This document shows positions 26,991 through 39,986 of a stretch of DNA of 64,000 nt, piece by piece (position 1 is the first letter of the stretch; every line of letters begins with the position of its first letter). Below the pieces are notes generated by a model that was not told the DNA's origin, did no database searches, and saw nothing but the letters and a program-made list of their open reading frames with translations. The translations under genes were made by a program, and so were the position numbers. Location: NCBI GenBank assembly GCA_963971425.1, contig OZ020517.1, forward strand, positions 26,492,668 to 26,556,667, read 5' to 3'. This DNA comes from Bryoerythrophyllum caledonicum (lineage: Eukaryota > Streptophyta > Bryopsida > Pottiales > Pottiaceae).

Positions 26991-28322
26991 AGTTGCTTGT
27001 CCTTAAAGGTTAACCCATGATCTCAAGTTTGGAGTAAATCTGCATAACATTCCAATTGTCAATGGTATAGATTATAATATCTGAAGTGAACGTATGTTGG
27101 TCAAGAAATTGTGGACTTTGGACAGTATACTACTTTACCAATCAATAGAATTTTAGAAAATAACTACTATGAAAATAGAAGAGGTTGAGACGTGCACTAT
27201 CATGTTGATAGCTTTGCATTGACACGACATGTGAAGTAAACATTTATGTATGGTTTTTGATGAATTTCATCCATAGTCTACTTGTGTGTAAGTATGTTAC
27301 AGATATGTAAATAAAATATACAAATATGTTCTAGAACTCATACAAATTAGAACCAAATTTTTATGTGACTAGGGAGATCAACATTTACAAACAATGAAGA
27401 GTCTTGTAGGAACAAATCTCAATTAAAGTCTTAGACCAAGATCATTTTCCATGAGTATGAAATACGACATAATATGTGGCATTGTGTTTATAAGTTATTC
27501 AATGAATTTGAGTGTATTTGGGATATTTGGCAATTTATTATGAAGTAATCCAAGAGTTCTTTAACTCCAATTCATGATCCAATTTTTTTAAAGTGTGCAT
27601 ACAATACGTGTGCAAATATGAACATTGGAGTTTACGCCCTCATGAATTTCATGCAAGTTGAGACTGAACACATGCTGAGACGAAAAAGCGGTTGTGTGGC
27701 CAGTCAAGGGTTAAGTCCTGGGTAGGCCTTTTGTTTTTGGCGATTTGAGGCCAAAAAGCGAAATTTTATTTCCAAAAATAGAATATTCCTGTAAAACGGG
27801 GAATTTAAAGATTTTGTATTGCCAAAACTTAATTGCTGGCCGTTGGCATATCGCCATATTGCTACTAATGAACAATGGGGACTCCAACTTGTCGCCAAAA
27901 AGGATGTACAGATCTATGTTTACAGAGATGAATTCTCCAAATGGATATTTATGGAGAAAATTTGGATTTGAATGGTTTCAAGAGAAATTTTGTGTAGCCA
28001 AACTTCCGGTCGTCAAAAAGTTTGTGTCACCACTCTGACCAAATCTGGCTAAAACTCTGAAACCAAAACACAAGGCCTGGTCCTGGGAGTCGGATTTGAG
28101 TTGTCTTGAGCTTTACAAGATGATGGGGTCATGGATTACTTGTGGTTCCTGCAAAGGTCCGGAATATTCCCGTATGTATGAAAATGTGCATCGAAACGTG
28201 CAAAGAATGGGTGGATAATGCGGAAGTCTGGTTCATAATGATGTGGTTCATAATGATGTGATGTAATCGGGCTCTGAAGATTGTGTCAACTAAGGCATTA
28301 TTGAATAAAAGTTGTTGTAGGA
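26991..28322. other. Intergenic DNA without recognised gene
   Basis: Sequence with no supported coding region. A GTCCTTAAAGG end followed by TTAA at about 27010 may be the right end of another decayed TTAA element. A 17-bp unit (ggttcataatgatgt) is doubled at 28229-28262. Confidence 0.4.
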
Positions 28323-28326
28323 TTAA

Positions 28327-28543
28327 CCCTGGTAGGACCAAGTGTCCATTCAGGGGACAGAATTTTCACTTTGAGTATAAGTATCAATTAATCAGTATGA
28401 TCGAAATTCACAAAAAAATCTACCACATCATCTCATATAAGTGTAGAAGAAGATCCTATGGTTACATTCTCAAGAAAGTTCATATTGGCAATTTTTAATC
28501 AATTAAATCGATATTCCTCTACAATGCCTTGGTCCTTTAGGAG
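28327..28543. mobile_element. Short piggyBac-like MITE (217 bp)
   Basis: TTAA (28323-28326) precedes CCCTGGTAGGACCAAG. The right end CTTGGTCCTTTAGGAG is followed by CTAA, a one-base-changed TTAA. It is the same family as 1277-1469. Confidence 0.65.
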
Positions 28544-28675
28544 CTAACCCTTTTGGGCTAGGTCAACTATGCACCAAGATCCACAATCAAGGGAAATAAA
28601 TCAATTCCAATGTTTCACTTTAATGGTTACACTTTATGAAACTGTACTTTCTGAAGCCTTGGTGCATCTCTTTGA

Positions 28676-29600
28676 CCCTTGTAGTTCCTTGACAATTTCA
28701 CACCAAAACCACTTCAAATTTGTTAATTCTAGTATAAATAGTGGAGAAAAAAATAAAAACATACTTTTTGATTGTAACCATATGATCTTAATTATGACTT
28801 ATTAAGTAACATTCTCATAAAATTTCATAAATTTTGGTCACATGGATTGTAATATTATAGTGTTTGAAGTAGAGAAAACAATGCATTTCTATCCATGCGT
28901 TGAATGGATAAGCAGGCTTTGACTTCACTCGGTCTCAAATTTTTACATTACACAAGATATAAATGCATTACCAGTATGTTAAGCATGATATTAGCTCCTT
29001 GTGCACCAGATTAAAGGTAGGGAAAGGGTGTAGCATATTCAAAACAATTATTTAAGGTGTAGAGGTTCAAAATATGCCAATTCACGTTATAACTTTTTGT
29101 GAATTGAATATGTTTTTGATTGAGAATCACAACGCTTAATCAAAAGGTTTACACCACATCTTGTAGTAGGAAAAATTAAAAAGTTAAAACATTCAGATCT
29201 CTAATTTTTGTGTGGAGGAGAAGAATTTTTTTGGGTTTCTTGCAACAATGAGTGGAAATGTTTGATGTACCTTAGCATGCTTTTTTAAACTAAAGACAAT
29301 AATTTTTTGACATAATCCAAGAGATAAATGGTATTATTTATTTGTACAAAATATCTCAATACCAAAAGAGACTCGTATCAAAAAAATTGGAGTTGCATGG
29401 AGTCTCCAATTTTACATTTAGAATAACACAACTTCTTCTTCTAAAGGTCCAGTGTGAAGAAAAAAAACTATATGTTCCCACAAAGCTACTACTACTCCAC
29501 ATCTTCAAAAAAAGTTTCAAAACTTTAGGATCAAGATTGAGACCATATGAACTTGCCCAAAATGGAAAACGCCCTCTTAGAGGAAAATAGTCCTTCATGG
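28676..29600. mobile_element. Old diverged copy of the 0.92-kb MITE family
   Basis: It starts CCCTTGTAGTTCCTTGACAA, comparable with the start of copy B, and ends TAGTCCTTCATGG before TTAA (29601-29604). Internal landmarks are shared (gcaggctttgacttcactc, ggtgtagcatattcaaaac). Identity is visibly lower than among copies A, B and C, so this is an earlier insertion. Confidence 0.6.
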
Positions 29601-29604
29601 TTAA

Positions 29605-32600
29605 GTATAAACTGAACATGGACTAGGAGTTACCATACACCAAAAAATGGGTAAAAATATTTTTTTGGCAGATAGACTTTTGAATTTTAAAAGTGCTACT
29701 TATTTCTTTTATTTATAGAAAAACAAAACACATTATTGGATTTTGAGCACACACGTCCACAAAACTACGACACCAGATGTAATTTCTTTAATAGATTATA
29801 ACTTAAAATAACAACATGATATGCTTTTCCATATAATTTGGTCTATATAATGGTAGAAATAAATTTTTCATGGCATTTCTAGTCCGTGCTATTTTGAAGT
29901 GAGCAATAAGAAAGGCTATCTTCTTTATGGTTGCAAAATTCGGGAGTCCTTTGAACATTATCCACCTCATGGCTACATCCTCTTGTCAATGCTATTAGCT
30001 TTGGAAGAGTGGGTGGGCCCTATTGGTTGGTACAACTCAACATTATCTGCCTTTTAATTTCTCACAAGCAACACCAAGTCATTGCATATCATAGCATTGT
30101 TTAACCTCTAAAAGACAATTGTCCCCTCTTGAAACAATTTGAGTTTGGATGGAGTCTTAAGATCTCAATTCTTGGCATAATTTACTGAGATCTTTACAAA
30201 ATGGGCGATTTTGTATTAGCTTCTTATTGAAATTATTTTTGTAAAAATACGGTTTACGGTCCAAAAGATACAAACAATTTTTGGTGACATACGACAAATA
30301 GTGGAGCAAACTTTAGTTAACTCTAGATTCAATAGAAACCAGAGTATTAGCACATTTCTTTCAGTTTATCTCCCCATATCTTTTAGTTTATCTCCCCATA
30401 TCATTTAGTTTATCTCCCCATATCTTTCAATTTATTTCCCCATAGGAACTTTTGAGTTTCTGAAAAATAAGAATGATATGTTGTATACAAAATTGTTTTG
30501 TATAGTATTAATTTGTGGCACATAGTTGCATTGCATGACTTTTGTGGATATCTTCTAACCATCTTCTACTTCTAAACTATGGTGCACATGTGCCTAACAT
30601 GATCATTGTTCATTTAAAATGATAAAATCACAATTTGTAATGCAAATATTTGTATTAAAAGGTGGTCAAGTCTGTTGAAGCTATTTAGTATGACCTTAGA
30701 AAAATTTGTGTTGCACTTTAGAAACCAACAAATTTGGATATGTGCGGTCAACAAAAAATCACCATATACTCTCATACAATCCTAGTACAAGATCCTACAA
30801 TTTTTTATGTAAATATGTATGTATGTATAGCATATAAATTATGCATTATGTAGTGTTTTTTTCATTTTGTGTTGAATGCATTGGAAATGACAACTATCAT
30901 CGACAAGTGTGATAGATTTTGAAAAGTTTTATCTACTACTCTCTTAGATTGGCGGTTGTGCGGCAACCATCTCCGCATTGAAAGCTGAAGGATACAAAGT
31001 TCAATTTTTATTTTAAAATACACTTTATTTGCATTAGGCTGAAACGGACCAAAGTTCTTCTTCTATCATATCAATATATAGGCAATTTAAGGACCTTAAT
31101 TTCTTGGTCCTTCTTTCTAGTCTCTTAGTATAAACCCAATTATCTTTACAACAAGTTTGTGGGATGACAAAAAACAAATTGTACATACCATTGAATGCCA
31201 AGTAAGTCCTATTTATAGTCCATGACCGTGTAACTCTATAAATGATACATGCATGTAAGGTTTGAAATAATAATAATTTGTCAATTAGATCTTGTTATTA
31301 ATAAAAAGAGTATTTAGATTGTATATTCATAAGTAGATAGCAATAATTTCAAGAATGTGTTTGTTGTATAACAAATATAGTAGCATTCATACATAAGTTT
31401 TTGAGGCATTTTTTCACATAAACCATTTATAAAAAATACAAATTGGTATAATGAACAAAAAAGGATAATGAAAGTTTTATTCTATTCTTCAATCGTATGA
31501 TCTTCAGCTAAGCTTTTAACAAAACATATGATTAAAATTTCATGAAAGCTAAATTGTGGTCAAATTGGAAGAGTAGAAGTAACTTACATGAAGTGAAGCA
31601 AATGGGTTTTCTCTTCCTTGCATATAGACAAATATCAAAATTTGACTTCTTAAGGTTAAATTCTTGAATTACATAAGGTCTACTTCCACTTCCACCATAA
31701 TCGTACACATGGTGGTACTTTGTACATCACTTTTTAAACAAAGTAGAAGGATATAAGGTTTTTTATAAATTATATAAAGAAAGGAGGTTCAATCATTGTG
31801 AAAAGGCATTTTAATTGAATAATGAATATTTGTAGGTCCCATCTTTCTACGGAGCTTCTTACTTTTTCCTACCCACTTTTTAATTTAAATAATATTATCT
31901 TATAATGGAAGGTTGGTAAAATTTAAAAAAATCACCATAGAAGTATGGAGCTTTAGAGTTGATTTTATTATATTTTTTTGTGTGTTTCATAGGGAGAATG
32001 AAAGAATGAGAGAAGAGTAGCTTCGCAAAACCTGGTGAAGAGGGGTTTTTGATGTTAGATGCAAATGCAATGCACACAACAATGAAGGTTGTTGGGCTAA
32101 TTGTGAATCTCGGTATGTACTTCTTTTGTTGTTGAATGGTATCTCTAGGGTGTGTAGAATGTTGGAAGGTATTGCAAAGCTTAGATCTATTGTTACAAAG
32201 TTTGAAGGAAGATGCAACAACCTAGTTCTAGCTGAGAGAATGGATTTGTAGCGAGGCTCTGTGTTGGCTTAGATCTAGACCTAGATTTTGCAACTTCCAT
32301 ACCATCTCTCAAACAATCAGATCTAGATCTCGATACCACAAACACTATAGAAACACCGCATACCAAATCCCTCCTCAACCAAGATACAAGCTCCAGCAAG
32401 AAGGAAGTATGTTGCCTACACCAAACACAAGACCGACCCCAAGGCACAAGATTTGCGTACAAACACCAACGATTTTTAAAACCAGCTAAGTTTTTCATTG
32501 ATATTCTACACTTTTCAATGCTTCAACATAGTTTTTGTTACAATGGTACACACACATTAGTGAATATTGAAACAATAGGATGCATGCCTAACCCCATCCA

Positions 32601-34900
32601 ACAGGTGATGAATAGTAGGTGCCAATCTAGAGCAACAATAGAAATTAGACTCAAAACCGCAACGCACACTCCCAAGACACTTGCGTCAACTGCACCACAC
32701 CAACATTAGCAATTCAAGACCAACTCATACACCACCGAAAATTCAATACAAGGTCCAAAGCACAACGCCACATCTTCATCAACCAAGGTAAGTACTCTAA
32801 CCTTTCTTTCAATTTCTTATCATGAGAAAGGACTGCAATTCCCGTAGTTGGACAACAACAGTCAGAAACGAAGATCAACTATGCAACAAACATCAACAAA
32901 TAGAGAGCACATCCAAAAAGCACGAGAACCCACCAAGGCCTCGAGAGAAGGAAGTATGGTCCCCTATGCTACATACATAAAAAGACTTCATAGGTCAACC
33001 ACCACAAAGCCTCCACGGCCTGCACTTCCAAACACACCAATATCACCATGACATTAAGACCTTAAGACATCATAAAAAATCCAGGTTCGTGCACATCCAA
33101 GTAAGTGCCCTCACCTCTTTGTGATCTTCTTCTTCTCCTTTCCGCAAGTCACTACCGAATAATGACACTAGCTACACGCAACTCACAAGAATACATTGCC
33201 AACCGCTACTGCAATGTCACCTTTGCCGCCACAACAACCTCAAAACGATCAATCTACAATAGATCAAGTTTCAAACATCCACTCCAATCATCACAACCGC
33301 TAAGCTGCAATTGAACGGCACTTTGTAGAAGCCAATCCTAAACGCCGACAAGTCCAAAAACAAAGACGTTCATCAAACACAACAATATCCACCAAACATA
33401 AACATATCACAAGGTATATATCACGCTTCAACCTTACTTCCAAGCCCTCTTACTTTGTTCTATTGCGCAGACACCTACTCTCTGCCTTGTAGAAACAAAG
33501 CGCCACTTGTACAACCAGTGGGAAGGACACATATTTGCAAAGAAACCAGCGGAAGAGAGAGCCGTTGCTCTCACAACCATCGAGAACACCCTGCATTCGT
33601 GAAGAATTATTTATCCCTCTCTCCCAGTCCGTGTTGTATTCTACTCTACTTGTTTACATAGTAGCGGATTCTAACTTGCTGTTCGTGCAATCCTCTCAGA
33701 TTGCACGTCACCTGCACAAAAAAGACGAACTGCTTCGATCAGGAAGTTCTTTTGCACAACATATACAAACAGGGGAGAGACAACGTCACGTGCATAAGAC
33801 AAGCAACCATGTGCACAAGTCAGGCAACATATGTACTCAAGAAATGTAATTGAAGTCCCGCCCCAAGCCCCCCAAAGCTGATATCCTAGCCAAGATCTCG
33901 ACGTAGAGTACCCCGCCTTTGCCTGCAGCAACTCATAATTGCAGCCCCAGATCGAGCATTCCGCTATAATCGACAGCCATCACCAGAGTTATACTCAAAG
34001 CAACGTGCTAGAATCCAAGTTCTCGTCTTACAAGTAGCATTGTCTGTTTGCGGAGAGCAGTCTACTCGAGGGGACTGCAGTCAATATCATCAAGAGCGGG
34101 AGCTCGTGGATCAATACCCGTAGAAGAATCTAGAGATTACAATACACAAAAGACACAATCGAAGCTCCGTCGTAAGGACCCGCGAGTTGAGATCTTATCG
34201 GCAACGTGGATGAAGTTCAACCTACCTGTGTTTAGTATAACAACAAACCACAATGAGAGAGTGAACACGCCGCTGCAACCCACTGTCACAGTCAACCTGC
34301 AAACAAATCCAGCACAATCAGAAGCTTGTGCAACAATATCTTCAGACATCACTAGCAAGAGTCCAAGTAGATTGTCCCACAGCAAGCATAGAAGCACAAA
34401 CGCCGCACGAGGTAGTGTTTGAGGTGTCGAGTTCCCGGAAACCAAAGTAGTATCCAAGGAGATTGGCTCAGAGCTAGGACGAGAGCGTAAACGCCGCACA
34501 ATGAACCTACCTGAGTACTCCAGAACCCTGAAGTAGAACAAGCACGAGCGGGAGAGAAGCTAGACCTTGGGGTAGAAAAACAAGCCCAACTAGAAGCGGG
34601 ACCAACCCGAGTGGAAGCCCTAATTACGGTGTTCTACTCAACCCAACGAGTATTTTTGTATCTATACTTGCCGGTCTAGCTCTGCAACCAACCCTACACA
34701 AAATCAATCCCTCCACTTTAGTGCAGTAGGCTGCCAAGTCACGATTTCCCAAGACTGACCAAGAAGTAAACAATAGAAGGAACCAGTCCTTAGTGTAAAT
34801 TGTACCTACGGTGAACCTTAAGCCCAAGCTCATCAATACAGTAAGGTGGAGTTATCAAGTCAAGACTCAATACCACAACATCCAAATGATGACCATTCAC
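29605..34900. other. Long AT-rich intergenic stretch, no gene recognised
   Basis: The left part (29.6-32.2 kb) is strongly AT-rich with stops in all frames. The part at 32.2-34.9 kb is less AT-rich and has scattered open frames of 60-130 codons, none with a recognised domain. It may hold decayed repeats or the LINE 5' region. I see no tRNA or rRNA. Confidence 0.5.
30357..30446. repeat. Tandem repeat, 22-bp unit, four copies
   Basis: The unit is close to TCTTTTAGTTTATCTCCCCA plus TA, repeated four times with few changes. Confidence 0.75.
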
Positions 34901-35134
34901 TCAAGTCACAATGTCCTCTAACTCCCTCCACAATTTGTTAATTTTTGCCATCATTGGGTTTATTATGCAAACCTATGGACATGCACACAAGTTGTAATAT
35001 CAAACTTGTTCATTTGAAGAAGTGACCTTTTTTATGGCACCTCTCATGTTTGTGTATGTGTAAATGTCACTAAGTATCACAACACCAAATGTTCTTACCT
35101 CTTATTCTTAGAAATTAGTGGTCAAGCCAATTTC

Positions 35135-36600
35135 TTGCATGACATCCACATTGTCACTCTAAAGTCCTTCTTGATCATTTTAGCTTCACCAAGCCCTCAA
35201 TGCATGTTGAGGGGAGAAGTTACAATCAATGTGATAAGGGGTAAAACTAAAGTAATACCCTATATTCCCCTTAGTGACACATTTGCTCTTGATATTTACA
35301 ATATGTTTCAACTCCAAGCTGCGGCCACCTCTTCCAAGCGTTTGTTTGTTGAAATAGTTGAGGAGAATCCATGTGGTATGAATGTAATCCAAAATGCTAT
35401 TGCTATTGCAAGTGCCACCCAGGATAAGGTGAAGGCAACAAGTTTGCCTCACATCGAATATTGGTTAGGCTTTTATACAATAGATGTACTTGAAAAGAAG
35501 AGAAGAAGTCTTGTTGGAACCTGCATTGGTGAGCCAAGAGCCATCTTATGCTATCACCAGTCTGAAAATTACAATGGAATCATGAAATTGCATCTAAAAA
35601 ATCTAAAAGTGGATGCTAAGGGATTGCTGCAAGAATTAAGGCCCTTCATTCTCATTTTGAATGAAGGAGTTCCACATAAAGGAAAAGTATGTAAATCATA
35701 CCAAGTTGGCATGCCTTGGCCTTTTCACATCTCTTATTATTAAAAATATCCGGTTCTAATCTTGTCAATATGAAACCATATGATTTGCATGCCAAAATTA
35801 TGAGAGATAACTCTGCAAGAGGCTATGATTTTGAAGTGATAGGGATAGAAAAGAAGGGGTTTTCAAAGTTTGCGTGGGTAAAAATCCTTTCCCTAGTGCA
35901 AGTGGCCAAAGTGAAGGACTACAAAGTCTCATTTGATAATTAGATCTTTGTGCCGGTCTTTGCAACCTCAAAGATGGATGAAGATGAGATTGCAAAAAAA
36001 AATTGTCTAATTCTCATTCCAAAGAATCTCAATAAAACAAAAAGTGAAAAGGAACTAGCGGATGGAATCAAGTCCATACTTGGAGATGAGAATGTGGTTG
36101 ATACATTCTTCAAACCTGAATATGGGCGTCATATAGGGACTTGCAACATTGAGTGTCTAAACGCAGCCGTGTATAAAAAGTTTGCCAAACAGAGTAAATT
36201 TAAAAACTCTATGGTAAATACATCATGTTTACCTCCCATCCTAAGAGTTCAGACAGTAGTAACAAATCAAGTGCAGATGAATTAACAAGATTAGGGTTCA
36301 CTGATGTAAACTCACTTGTAGCAAACGTAGTGATTGCCATGGAAAGTAGTCCAAACAAAGGCAATGGTGTCACTCTACAACAACTTCGGAGAGAAATGAA
36401 GACCATGAAAGGCAAAATTGTAGAAGAAACAAGACAATATGTAGACATGGTGCAAGCAAACACAGTCAAATTCCTAAGGGAGGAAATGTTGACTCTCCGT
36501 TCCCAGCTCATTGCAACATCATGGCGGCAGAAACACAAGCATCCGAACGAGAGCAACGAGTCATTGAGAGCAAGATGGATAAGTCAAACTAATAGCGTTA
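35135..36600 (+). pseudogene. LINE ORF1, RRM-like RNA-binding protein
   Basis: Three overlapping frames (35135-35743, 35716-36285, 36225-36674) read as one protein with two frame changes and a TAG at about 35941. Visible blocks are KPYDLHAKIMRDNSARGYDF, NCLILIPKNLN, SILGDENVVDTFF and GTCNIECLNAAVYKKF, which look like an RRM-type fold. A C-terminal stretch rich in Glu, Arg and Met (LRREMKTMKGKIVEETRQ) is a likely coiled coil. By position it is ORF1, which packages the element's RNA. Assignment rests on context and these blocks. Confidence 0.6.
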
Positions 36601-36714
36601 AGCAATGCTACAACCAAACACACTATAGTATATATATACTAAAATACATATTAAAAAATCCAAAAAATATATAACAATATATATAAAAGAAAAAAAAACG
36701 TATCATAGTATATT

Positions 36715-36842
36715 TATATACAACAAAACAAAACAAAAACAAAAACAGTAACAACAAAACAACAAAAACAAAAACAACAAAACAACAAAAAAAAAAAAAA
36801 AAAAAAAACAATAGTAACAACAACAACAACAACCCCAAACAC
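36715..36842 (+). repeat. A/C-rich low-complexity spacer before ORF2
   Basis: Runs of CAAAA, CAA and a poly-A of about 22 bases. In frame with the 2A-like motif the last part reads as poly-Asn. It could be an unstructured leader between the two ORFs. Confidence 0.6.
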
Positions 36843-36914
36843 TACAAACTTATACTTCTACTTGGAGAAGACATTGAAATAAATCCCGGCCGCATGCCCA
36901 ACCTAGTAATAACA
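36843..36914 (+). pseudogene. Start of LINE ORF2 with 2A-like motif
   Basis: The frame reads KLILLLGEDIEINPGRMP. 2A ribosome-skipping peptides end D(V/I)ExNPG followed by P; here the residue after NPG is Arg, a one-base change from Pro. Such motifs precede the endonuclease in several non-LTR elements of animals and trypanosomes. The frame is cut by the CACTA element at 36915. Confidence 0.6.
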
Positions 36915-39900
36915 CACTATAAGAAACCCGTGTTTTTTGTCACGTCCTGAATCATGTCCCAGGAGACATGTAGACATCCGAATTTACATCCCTCTGACGT
37001 ACCAACGCGTGTAACACGCTATAACGCGTGGGGACATCACCAAAAACGCGAGGACATCCCTGCGACAGGGATGATTTTCGGAGATTTTGGGAGGCTGGAA
37101 ATGGTGCCAACTGGGCGCCACGTAGACGACACCTAAGCGGCAGGATGACGGGCAATGCCACATGGCCGAGAAATTCATCCTCTCCATTGGTGATGTGGCA
37201 TCTCACGTGGCATGTGACGTGGACCCACGTGGCCTCTGATGTGGACCCGGGAAAGAGTGACGTGGCGTGCCACGTCAGCAGAGATTTGCGTCGTTTTTTT
37301 TTCAGATTCATGTTTGCTGGGACGTCACTGGGAACATGGATGCGTTTTACAAAACGTCCCTGATTGACGTGGAGATGTCGACGTGGATGTCTACAGCGAC
37401 GCGTACTGGCTGTGGATGTTCGTTTTGTCGAACATTGCCATGTTGCACAGGACATGTCCATAGACATGACCAAGTTCTGAGGTACGTTGCTTATCCATGT
37501 ACGTGGTTATAGAAGGTGTCATCGCGGATGTCTCATAAAATTTATGCGTGTCTGACGTGACATCTCCCGAGACATGGTATTGTTCACGGCGTGTATTTGA
37601 TGATGTTTTGGAGGATATGAGACGTGCTGTAGAAGACACGAGTACTGTCTATGTGGACATCGTTGTGAATGCGCGGACATCTATATGATGACATTATAAT
37701 GTTCTTCAGGACGTCTCTGAAAACATCTACTTCAAATTTATGGATGTTATGAAATATGTCGTCGTGACCCTACAATAGTCCCTGAAAACATCTGTGCGTC
37801 ATGTGTGACGTGTTACCAAGACATCAACGACGACATGTAGACGTCGTGAAAGACATCCACTCGCCATGTCATAGGTGTTACTGAAGACATCATCACGTAG
37901 ACCGAGACGTCCGAGAATACATCCGCACGTCTATCTGATCCGAGAAAGAGACTGAACCCTTGAAAAATAGACGTCTCATAAAACATCCCCATGTCGCTAA
38001 AGTGTCACAACATCGTAGCCTAAAACATTGCTGCGTTTGTGAACATGTCCAGGAATGTCTCCATAGACACGGGGATGTTTCAAAAGATGTCCCTGCGTTT
38101 CCTAAGTGTTGCGGCATACGTCTTCTACAACATGGTCACGTCTATATGTCGCTCACAGCACATTGCATGTCCAACACTGCACATGTTCAACAGGCCAACA
38201 ACGCATGCGGTTAAACAAGGGATTTACAAAAGAAGGAAATTGTTGTAAATCTAGTTAGTAGAACAACGTCCATAAAATGTTAGCTCTAATCACAGCACTA
38301 TGTGAACGTTCAACATGCCCCACAAAGTGCAATACAACGTGCATCATGTGACAAGACATCTCTTGGGATGTTCTACCAAACATCTCAGACGCTCATGGAA
38401 ACGTCGACGCGTTTGATTGGACGTCTTTGAAGACGTCTTCTAGATTTCCCGTGTTGTTCATACATCATGCAGTGGCTCACCTATGTCTCATTTGGGCCAG
38501 CATTAGATTGTGCAATTACTCGCCTACTTGCACGCCTCTTTCTTCATTTCTTCTTTGCTGCCTCTACAGTCTAAACTCTACACTCTCAAAGTCTAACTTC
38601 TAACCTCTAAACTCTATACTATATAACTTTAACCTCTACCCTCTAAACTCTAACACTCTCAAACTCTAAAACTTTAACATCTAAACCATACACTCTCAAA
38701 TTCTAAAACTCTAACCTCTACACTCTAAACTCTAACATTCTAACTTGTAAACTAAGTCTACACTCTAAAACTCCAACCTCTACATTCTAAACTCTAACTA
38801 CTTGGAGAAATGAAGGCCAAAGTGAGCTTTGTGCAACCTCAAATTCTACTTAAAGGTCTCATGACCTAACTATGGCTGCAACAGCTAACCCTAGCCGCCT
38901 CATGACCTAACTATGGCTGTTGCAGCTAACCCTCGCCGCCTCTATTCATCCAATGAACTTGACGAAATTCATCCTACTTGATGGTTATGTTTTGCAAGAC
39001 ACAATGATGTTTTCCAGGACATGTCAATGTTTTGCCAAACACTGCTGATGTTTTCAAAGACGTCTCTGTGGGATGTCCTCAAAGACATGTAGACGTTACT
39101 CGAGACATCTTCAATTGGATGTCTCAAGTGACGTGGACCTATACACAGAATGACGTGTCACCTTGTCCGACATGGAATTGTGTTTGCCATGTAGATGAAG
39201 TGCTGTAAATTACAAAATATATAATATGTCCGCATGGGTAAGCCACCAAGGACTTTACAAAATCACCCTAAATTCCTTATAATTATGGTTTTGGTAGAAA
39301 AGTGGTATTTTAATATTATATTAATTAATAAATATTATTTAATATTTAAATATACAGTACTGAATTTAATATGTCCGCTTTAATTACAGAATAATCAGTT
39401 TTTATAAAATATTATTATAATATTAATTAATATTTTGTATTTTTAATATTTAAAATTAAATTTTATTTTGGAAACCATTTTGATACGAAGTGGACAAATC
39501 AGAAATTTCAGAGGATCAAAGTTAATAAATATAATCAGAACATTCTTCAATTTTATATATTTAATTTTTTATATATATATATTTTTAAAAATCTTGTTTT
39601 ATAAGGCTCGTGCCCTTTTGTTTCTCCTCTTGTATACCGCTGCCCGTTTTGCTGTTTATTTTAACGTTGGGCTGCTTTCTACCTTGCACAGCAGTAACTT
39701 CGACATTCTTACCCCAGGTGAAACGCTTGTCCGCTGCCAGCGTGGCAGTTTTGCGTCACCCAAGATGTCCTCGATGACGTCCTCGGAGACGGGCGCGTTG
39801 TTGGAGACATCGTCGCGTCTCCTATTTCGCACGCGCGTTTTGGGACCCTCCCACCTCCACTGTTCATTATTGACGCGTGGACATCCTCACGTTCACGGGG

Positions 39901-39983
39901 ACATTACTGGCTAGCTCCAAGACATCAAAAAAACACGCTGACATGATTAAGGACATAACAAAAAACACGGGTTCCTTATAGTG
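36915..39983. mobile_element. Non-autonomous CACTA (En/Spm-type) element, 3069 bp
   Basis: It starts CACTATAAGAAACCCGTG and ends CACGGGTTCCTTATAGTG. The terminal inverted repeats run about 45 bp with about five mismatches. The target duplication is ACA (36912-36914 and 39984-39986), 3 bp as expected for CACTA. The ends, especially 36.95-38.45 kb, are packed with GACATC/GATGTC and ACGTC motifs on both strands, like the subterminal transposase-binding repeats of this superfamily. The centre holds a CTCTAAA-type degenerate repeat (38565-38800) and very AT-rich DNA (39.2-39.6 kb). No transposase is found. Confidence 0.9.
38565..38800. repeat. Degenerate CTCTAAA/CTCTAAC-type repeat inside the CACTA element
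   Basis: About thirty loosely repeated heptamers (ctctaaa, ctctaac, ctctaca). They resemble but are not the plant telomere unit CCCTAAA. Confidence 0.6.
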
Positions 39984-39986
39984 ACA

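Noticed and set aside
35186..35452. Minus-strand frame opposite LINE ORF1
   Set aside because: No family features; the plus strand gives coherent LINE ORF1 blocks across three linked frames.
36623..36838. Minus-strand frame of Phe/Leu/Val runs
   Set aside because: It is the complement of the A/C-rich low-complexity spacer.
38565..38800. Interstitial telomere repeat
   Set aside because: The unit is mostly CTCTAAA or CTCTAAC, not CCCTAAA, is poorly kept, and lies inside a transposon.
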